A DNA stretch of 64,000 nt from contig NZ_LMUH01000026.1 of the NCBI RefSeq assembly GCF_009766105.1, forward strand, positions 671,851 to 735,850, given 5' to 3'. The DNA is from Granulicella sp. S156 (GTDB lineage Bacteria; Acidobacteriota; Terriglobia; Terriglobales; Acidobacteriaceae). This document shows, in pieces, positions 60,052-64,000 of this stretch. The notes beneath the pieces were generated by a model that saw only the letters and a program-made list of their open reading frames with translations, was not told the DNA's origin and did not search any database. Position 1 is the stretch's first letter, and every line of letters starts with the position of its first letter. A program made the position numbers and the translations under genes.

Positions 60052-60082
60052 TGTTACCGCTTACATTTTGTGATCGTTTACA
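60052..60082. promoter_or_regulatory. Two tandem LacI-family/cre-type operators upstream of the TonB-dependent receptor
   Basis: tgttaccgcttaca (60052-60065) and tgtgatcgtttaca (60069-60082). Both match the 14-bp consensus TGWAANCGNTNWCA at every defined position when read on the minus strand, and lie 17 bp centre to centre, 77-107 bp before the GTG. The consensus is that of LacI/GalR-family regulators, including CcpA. The binding regulator is not in the window. Confidence 0.65.
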
Positions 60083-60587
60083 TCCATTCCAATAAAGCCT
60101 CTCAATGACCGAAATCATTTAGCTTGCACTGGAACCCAGCAATCCTGCATCACGTCTTTGAGGCCAACTGAGAGCAAAAAACAGAAAATGACGAAGAGTG
60201 ACAGACTCCTGCGGCGTTGCCTCTTTGTAGAAACCTGCAACCCACATAGAGTCTCGATGAACAAACTTTGAATGCCGGGAAGTGAATCACCTGTCAACAA
60301 TGCTTGTCAATAGTGAAAATGCCTTCTTGGGTTCATCGCGCCAACCCGCGAACCATCTTGGAGAGGTACACGCGGACGATTCTGGCAATGAAGCACGAGA
60401 CCGAAGCGAATATGGCGACCGGATAGCCATTCGTACTTGCAAAACTTCATCCCACGCTGTAACTTGAACTCGATGACGATGCACTGCACCTCCGCCCGAT
60501 TTACCTATTGCTACTGGTGGCAACCAGCGGCCCGGCGGACGTATGTGCTTCTCTGAGAACCAGAGAACCTAAACGAAATCCACCGAG

Positions 60588-60619
60588 CCGCGACCCCAAA
60601 GGGTTGCGGTTTTTCTTTT
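60588..60619 (+). terminator. Terminator-like hairpin upstream of aroK
   Basis: Stem ccgcgaccc/gggttgcgg (one mismatch) with an A-rich loop, then tttttctttt. Sits 64 bp before the aroK start in the aroK direction. It may be an attenuator in the aroK leader, or the terminator of a short transcript begun upstream. Confidence 0.6.
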
Positions 60620-60682
60620 GCCCCATGAACTGCTCACCGAACTGACAAACCAGGCTGACAAACCGAACCAAGGGAGACGACA

Positions 60683-61309
60683 ATGACCGCAGCAACCGCT
60701 ACCCTCGAAGCAGTGACAAAACACACCCCAACCCGATCGGTGCCGCTTCCAGCGGCTCACTCCAAACCGGTCGGCTATGACCGAATCGTCTTCACCGGAT
60801 TCATGGGCTCGGGCAAGTCCACCGTCGGTGCCCTGCTGGCCGAGCGGCTGGGATGGGCGTTCCTCGACCTGGATACGGAGATCGAGCGGCGCTGCGGCCT
60901 GCCTGTGCCACAGATCTTCGCTGAACTGGGAGAGTCTCACTTTCGCCGCCAGGAGACAGCGGCACTGGCTTCCGTGTTGGGCCGTTCGCATGTCGTGATT
61001 GCGCTGGGTGGCGGTGCGCCCGAAGAGCTCGGCAACCGGCTGTTGCTGGAGCAGACGCCGGGAACAGCTGTGGTCTTTCTCACTGCCCCTTTCGCCACAC
61101 TCTACGACCGTTGCCAGGTACAGGCAGCTACCCCCGGAGCCACCGAACGTCCTGTGCTGGCCGACCGCCAGAAGGCCGAAACCCGCTTCGAAGCCCGGCA
61201 GCGGCACTACGAGCGCATCGCCGACTCCACTCTGGACACAACAGCACTCTCCGTTGAAGAGACCCTTGAGGCGTTGCTTCTGCAGCTCTCCCCAAATTCA
61301 CGCCCGTAG
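60683..61309 (+). CDS. aroK: Shikimate kinase
   Basis: 208 aa with an extra N-terminal arm of about 30 residues. Seen: Walker A FMGSGKSTVGALLAERLG (about 40-57), the shikimate-binding FLDLDTEIERRCG, the ELGESHFRRQET motif and VIALGGGAPEE (about 107-117), and the lid Arg in TERPVLADRQ. Role: ATP-dependent phosphorylation of shikimate in the aromatic amino-acid pathway, in the cytosol. The stop codon (tag, 61307-61309) is the first three bases of a 115-bp inverted-repeat element. The next gene follows after 190 bp. Confidence 0.95.
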   Translation: MTAATATLEAVTKHTPTRSVPLPAAHSKPVGYDRIVFTGFMGSGKSTVGALLAERLGWAFLDLDTEIERRCGLPVPQIFAELGESHFRRQETAALASVLGRSHVVIALGGGAPEELGNRLLLEQTPGTAVVFLTAPFATLYDRCQVQAATPGATERPVLADRQKAETRFEARQRHYERIADSTLDTTALSVEETLEALLLQLSPNSRP

Positions 61310-61421
61310 AGCAGTTCTCGTAATGGTGTAGAGCGAGTCAAGGGTATCTACGTCGTTTTTCCTCAAGAAAAACGACACTCGCAAGGTTTTTCCGCTTCAC
61401 AGTATTACGAGAACTGCTCTA
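61307..61421. repeat. 115-bp inverted-repeat (MITE/REP-like) element overlapping the aroK stop
   Basis: Perfect 18-bp terminal inverted repeats tagagcagttctcgtaat (61307-61324) and attacgagaactgctcta (61404-61421), with a second inner inverted pair (gtcgttttt, 61353-61361, and aaaaacgac, 61368-61376). It can fold into one long hairpin. It encodes nothing, and whether it supplies the aroK stop codon or was placed there by insertion cannot be told from one copy. Confidence 0.75.
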
Positions 61422-61499
61422 AATCGGGCATAAAGAGCGGCATACACCCAGCGGCCAGCCCTCTGCATCCAACCTCAAGCAAACAAAAGGAGCTCCGCG

Positions 61500-62633
61500 C
61501 TGAACTCGATATCATCTGCCGCGTCACCGTTACCCCCGGAAGAGCAGCCGCTCACGCCCAAAGAGGCGCGGGAGTCGCGCGCGACGCGCAGCAATATCCT
61601 GTTTTTCTTCGCCGTGCTGATCGCGCTCGGCCTGGCCTGGAAGCTGCTCAACGTGCTCGAGCTCGTCTACCTGAGCGCGCTCTTTGCGGTGGTCCTGATG
61701 CCGGTCGTGCAACGCATCCAGAAGCTCTCCATTCGCGGTTGGAGCCCATCACGGCCTATTGCCATCGCCCTCCTGCTCGGAACAGTTCTCATCGGCCTGA
61801 CCCTCTTTCTCGTCGTCGGCCTGCCGCCTGTGGTGCGCGACATTCAGCACTTCGCCAACGATCTCCCGCAGCGAGCTCCTGCTCTCATCGCGAAACTGAA
61901 AAAGCTGCCGCTGGCGGACAAACTAGGCGTGGATTCCCTGGCACAGCGGTCCGAGGACCTGCTTTCCTCTGTTGCGAGCTATCTCCTCGCCTCGCTTCCG
62001 CTCTGGGTAGGCCGCATCCTCGACCTGCTCACAGCCTTCGTGCTCTGTATCTACTTCATGCTCGAAGGCGAATATGCCTACTTCTACTTCCTCTCCCTCT
62101 TCCAAGCGAACGAGCGTGCGCGGCTGGCCAGAACACTGATCACCGCCGAACACCGCATGAGCGGTTGGCTGCTGGGACAAGCCTCCCTCATGCTGATCCT
62201 CGGCGTCGTCAGCACCACGGTCTTCGGTATCCTGCACGTGCGCTACTTCGTTCTGCTGGGCGTCCTGATGGGGCTCTTCAACATCATCCCCGTCGCCGGT
62301 GGCGTCATCACGATCCTGATGGTGGCAGGCGTAGCCGCGCTTGATTCCTGGTCGAAGATGTTGGGTGTCTTCATCTTCTACGCCATCTACGTGCAGCTCG
62401 AAAATGGCTTCCTGACGCCGCGCATCATGAAAACCAGCGTGAACCTGATGGGACTCTCGGTGCTGGTCGCCTTGCTGGCCGGCACGGCACTAGCCGGAAT
62501 CCCCGGCGCCCTCGTCTCCGTACCGACCGCCGCCCTCATTGCGGTGTTGATGGACGAGTACTTCGTCAAAGCGGACGGAGAGCAGATGGCCCGCGAAGCC
62601 GAGGCCAACGAAAAGACTGCAGCAAAGGCCTGA
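61500..62633 (+). CDS. AI-2E-family transporter/permease, probable CTG start
   Basis: 377 aa if translation starts at CTG 61500; the first ordinary start is GTG 61614 (339 aa), which would remove half of the first membrane helix. Evidence for CTG: AAAAGGAG ends seven bases upstream, and the reading frame from CTG encodes a credible N-terminus (PLTPKEARESRATRSNILFF) typical of this family. Seen: about eight membrane helices, the cytosolic loop before TM4, and the C-terminal conserved GLFNIIPVAGGVI region. Role: PerM/YdiK/YhhT-like membrane protein with possible AI-2, sodium or other export function; substrate unknown. Confidence 0.85.
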   Translation: MNSISSAASPLPPEEQPLTPKEARESRATRSNILFFFAVLIALGLAWKLLNVLELVYLSALFAVVLMPVVQRIQKLSIRGWSPSRPIAIALLLGTVLIGLTLFLVVGLPPVVRDIQHFANDLPQRAPALIAKLKKLPLADKLGVDSLAQRSEDLLSSVASYLLASLPLWVGRILDLLTAFVLCIYFMLEGEYAYFYFLSLFQANERARLARTLITAEHRMSGWLLGQASLMLILGVVSTTVFGILHVRYFVLLGVLMGLFNIIPVAGGVITILMVAGVAALDSWSKMLGVFIFYAIYVQLENGFLTPRIMKTSVNLMGLSVLVALLAGTALAGIPGALVSVPTAALIAVLMDEYFVKADGEQMAREAEANEKTAAKA

Positions 62634-62901
62634 TTTCTGCCTGCTCTCCTGACCTCTTGCCGGATGCTTTTTGGGGCAGCTCAACAAAGGGAAATTTATG
62701 TGCGCTAAAGATGACGGGATCGCCTGGCTATAGCACCCTGCAAACATAAATAGCTCTGCTCCTTGTCAGCGGCACTCTCTGCTCACATTAAAATCTCACC
62801 CCCCCTGGCGCACGTTTTTTCCTGATTTGACGATGCTTCTCCGGCGAATCCGGAACTTCACAGACGCGATTACGCGAAAATCCGACATCGCCATATTTTC
62901 C

Positions 62902-62930
62902 TTGACATCATTGGCGTGAGGGGCGAATAC
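62902..62930 (+). promoter_or_regulatory. Possible sigma-70 promoter upstream of the sialidase-like gene
   Basis: TTGACA and GAATAC separated by 17 bp. The -35 is a perfect match, the -10 is weak (consensus TATAAT). Confidence 0.35.
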
Positions 62931-63017
62931 TTTCCGGCATTGAATTAATGTCTCTATTGAATATCAGCTGCTTAGTCGAGAGACTATTCAACCTGAATCG
63001 CTACCAGGGAGATCAAA

Positions 63018-63167
63018 ATGCTCCGAAGTTTCGGCCATGCTAAGCCGTTACTATCTGCAACGATTTCCTTGAGAAATAGCAGTCCAGTGGACAAGCCTCC
63101 GCGGGCTGCTTGCCGCAGATTCGATATCTGCAGCTCGCCCTGCGAACCTACCCATCACAGACGTTAA
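63018..63167 (+). CDS. Candidate small ORF (49 codons), leader or spurious
   Basis: ATG 63018 with GGGAG six bases upstream, TAA at 63165-63167, 17 bp before the next gene start. The product is basic, with Arg/Cys/Pro-rich C-terminal half (RRFDICSSPCEPTHHRR) and no signal peptide. It may be a leader peptide coupled to the sialidase-like gene or chance. No homology recognised. Confidence 0.25.
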   Translation: MLRSFGHAKPLLSATISLRNSSPVDKPPRAACRRFDICSSPCEPTHHRR

Positions 63168-63184
63168 CTGTTCGAGGAGTTAGT

Positions 63185-64000
63185 ATGTCTTTTCGAGTCA
63201 AGCCGTTCAAGGCATGCATATTCTCATGCATGAAGTTCCTGGCAGCAGCGTCCTTGCTGACTGCGCCAACCGTCTTGTTGTCACAAGCTGCAACGGGAAC
63301 ACCGCTACCGAACAGCTCCCAATATTTCAGAGTCGTCCGCCTCGAACATGGGTCGCAGAACGGAACCCTTGTGGCCAGCAATGGCCAAACGGGGAACATC
63401 TTCCAAAGCACCAACAATGGCGGGAGCTGGACGCAGGTGGCCACCGTTTCCGGACCCTCCGGCGCCACTCTGAATGGCGGTGCAACGCTGTTCGAGATGC
63501 CCCAGACCGTCGGCAGTCTAGCCGCTGGCACATTGCTGTATGCGACTACCTACACCGAGGGTTCCCAAAGGGCCATCGAAATGTACGTCAGTACTAATGA
63601 AGGCAGCACTTGGACCTATTGGCAGCAGTTGCTCATCGGCGGAAACCTTAACCAGGGATTGTGGGAGCCGGAGTTTGAAATTGCCAGCGATGGTGGACTG
63701 GTTGTGTTCTGGTCGGACGAGACCGATCCTTGCTGTAGCCAGAAGCTTGCGCAGATGCGCACCTACAACGGCACTTCGTGGCAGGATCAGCAGAATACTG
63801 TGGCCAGCTCCATCCAAGCCGATCGACCAGGCATGGCAGTGGTAACGAAACTTCCCGGCGGGACCTATTTCATGACCTATGAAGATTGTGGCCCGGCGGC
63901 TTGTACGGTCTTCTATCGCACCTCGACCGACGGGTGGAACTGGGGCACCTCCTCGAATATGGGGACCAAGCTGCAAACGCCCAGCGGACAATACTTCGAA
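63185..64000 (+). CDS. Secreted sialidase/BNR-repeat-like protein (C-terminus beyond window)
   Basis: 272 codons read through the right edge; the true length is unknown. GAGGAG lies upstream of ATG 63185. Seen: a signal peptide (CMKFLAAASLLTAPTVLLSQ), then a beta-propeller-like pattern with Asp-box motifs STNNGGSWT, STNEGSTWT and STDGWNWG. Asp boxes with this spacing occur in sialidases and related six-bladed propellers of BNR type. The catalytic residues that would settle the enzyme class are not in view. Exported; likely part of the same scavenging region. Confidence 0.75.
   Translation, partial: MSFRVKPFKACIFSCMKFLAAASLLTAPTVLLSQAATGTPLPNSSQYFRVVRLEHGSQNGTLVASNGQTGNIFQSTNNGGSWTQVATVSGPSGATLNGGATLFEMPQTVGSLAAGTLLYATTYTEGSQRAIEMYVSTNEGSTWTYWQQLLIGGNLNQGLWEPEFEIASDGGLVVFWSDETDPCCSQKLAQMRTYNGTSWQDQQNTVASSIQADRPGMAVVTKLPGGTYFMTYEDCGPAACTVFYRTSTDGWNWGTSSNMGTKLQTPSGQYFE

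Larger units (their letters stand above)
59976..60682. other. Spacer between divergent TonB receptor and aroK genes
   Basis: 707 bases with no convincing gene. Contains the tandem operator-like sites (60052-60082) near the receptor and, near aroK, a hairpin-plus-T-run structure (60588-60619) and a small stem ctctg-agaac-cagag (60551-60565). The middle (60120-60480) holds nothing recognised. Confidence 0.55.
62634..63184. other. Spacer upstream of the sialidase-like gene
   Basis: 551 bases without a firm gene. A plausible sigma-70 promoter (TTGACA 62902-62907, 17-bp spacer, GAATAC 62925-62930) lies 255 bp before the start at 63185. A 49-codon ORF at 63018-63167 has an SD (GGGAG) but no family features (see finding). 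The short AT-rich leader is otherwise unremarkable. Confidence 0.5.

Noticed and set aside
60569-61207. 212-aa minus-strand ORF opposite aroK
   Set aside because: Antisense to the conserved shikimate kinase; no supporting motif.
61307-61421. Complete insertion sequence
   Set aside because: The element is only 115 bp and codes for nothing; no target-site duplication could be identified, so it is reported only as a repeat.
1-64000. tRNA genes
   Set aside because: Looked for T-arm-like gttcraatc motifs; the hits (for example near 5391 and 32842) lie inside infB and gnd and lack an acceptor stem. None could be supported.
1-64000. CRISPR array or cas genes, IS transposases, phage genes
   Set aside because: No regular spaced direct repeats, no transposase, integrase, capsid or Cas motif was recognised in either strand. 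The repeats present are short intergenic elements.

Overview
The window reads as a chromosomal segment of an Acidobacteriota member, most likely class Terriglobia (Granulicella/Terriglobus/Edaphobacter-like). This rests on the gene families seen: an Oar-type TonB-dependent receptor with a carboxypeptidase-like N-terminal domain, an IF2 with long Pro/Ala- and Gly-rich linkers, a PilMNOP/GspDEFG-like system with a Ser/Gly-rich pseudopilin, and short interspersed repeats. No tRNA, rRNA, CRISPR array, transposase or phage gene was seen. Both ends are cut inside genes.

Layout. 1-8.6 kb: translation and transcription genes split into two divergent arms, ylxP(DUF503)-rbfA-nrnA-glycosyltransferase leftward and rimP-nusA-infB rightward. 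8.7-20.9 kb: secreted degenerate metallo-beta-lactamase-fold protein, small secreted protein, secretin with a C-terminal cohesin-like domain, S53 sedolisin, nucleoside-phosphorylase-fold protein, M24 peptidase, flavin reductase-like protein and two small membrane proteins, with repeats in the spacers. 20.9-30.3 kb: leftward type II secretion/type IV pilus-like operon (GspF, GspE, PilM, PilN, PilO, PilP, pseudopilin), preceded by a secreted protein with an internal TonB-C-like domain. The secretin probably completes this machine although it lies 6.5 kb away on the other strand. 30.4-39.4 kb: IscA-type protein, gnd, GNAT enzyme, a pair of paralogous membrane proteins, prephenate dehydratase, a small stress pair (48-aa membrane peptide plus CsbD), a UbiA-type prenyltransferase and a BON-domain protein.

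39.5-47.8 kb: a tight outer-membrane biogenesis operon, BamA/TamA-like - SurA-like chaperone - TamB-like. 48-50.4 kb: ThiF/MoeB-type E1 enzyme, then an ECF sigma factor coupled to a small acidic protein. 50.4-60.1 kb: carbohydrate scavenging genes: GH76 with tandem C-terminal beta modules, a Tat-type sulfatase, small secreted proteins and an Oar/SusC-like TonB-dependent receptor. The receptor is preceded by two adjacent 14-bp LacI-family-type operators, and the GH76 gene by weaker similar sites, which suggests sugar-responsive control. 60.6-64 kb: shikimate kinase, whose stop codon lies in a 115-bp inverted-repeat element, an AI-2E-family transporter that appears to start at CTG, and a truncated secreted sialidase/BNR-like protein.

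Nothing in the window is clearly a new system. The best candidates for a second look are the split pilus/secretion machine with its cohesin-tailed secretin and Glu5-less pseudopilin, the LacI-type operator pair, the 115-bp inverted-repeat element, the probable CTG start and the degenerate metallo-beta-lactamase-fold protein.
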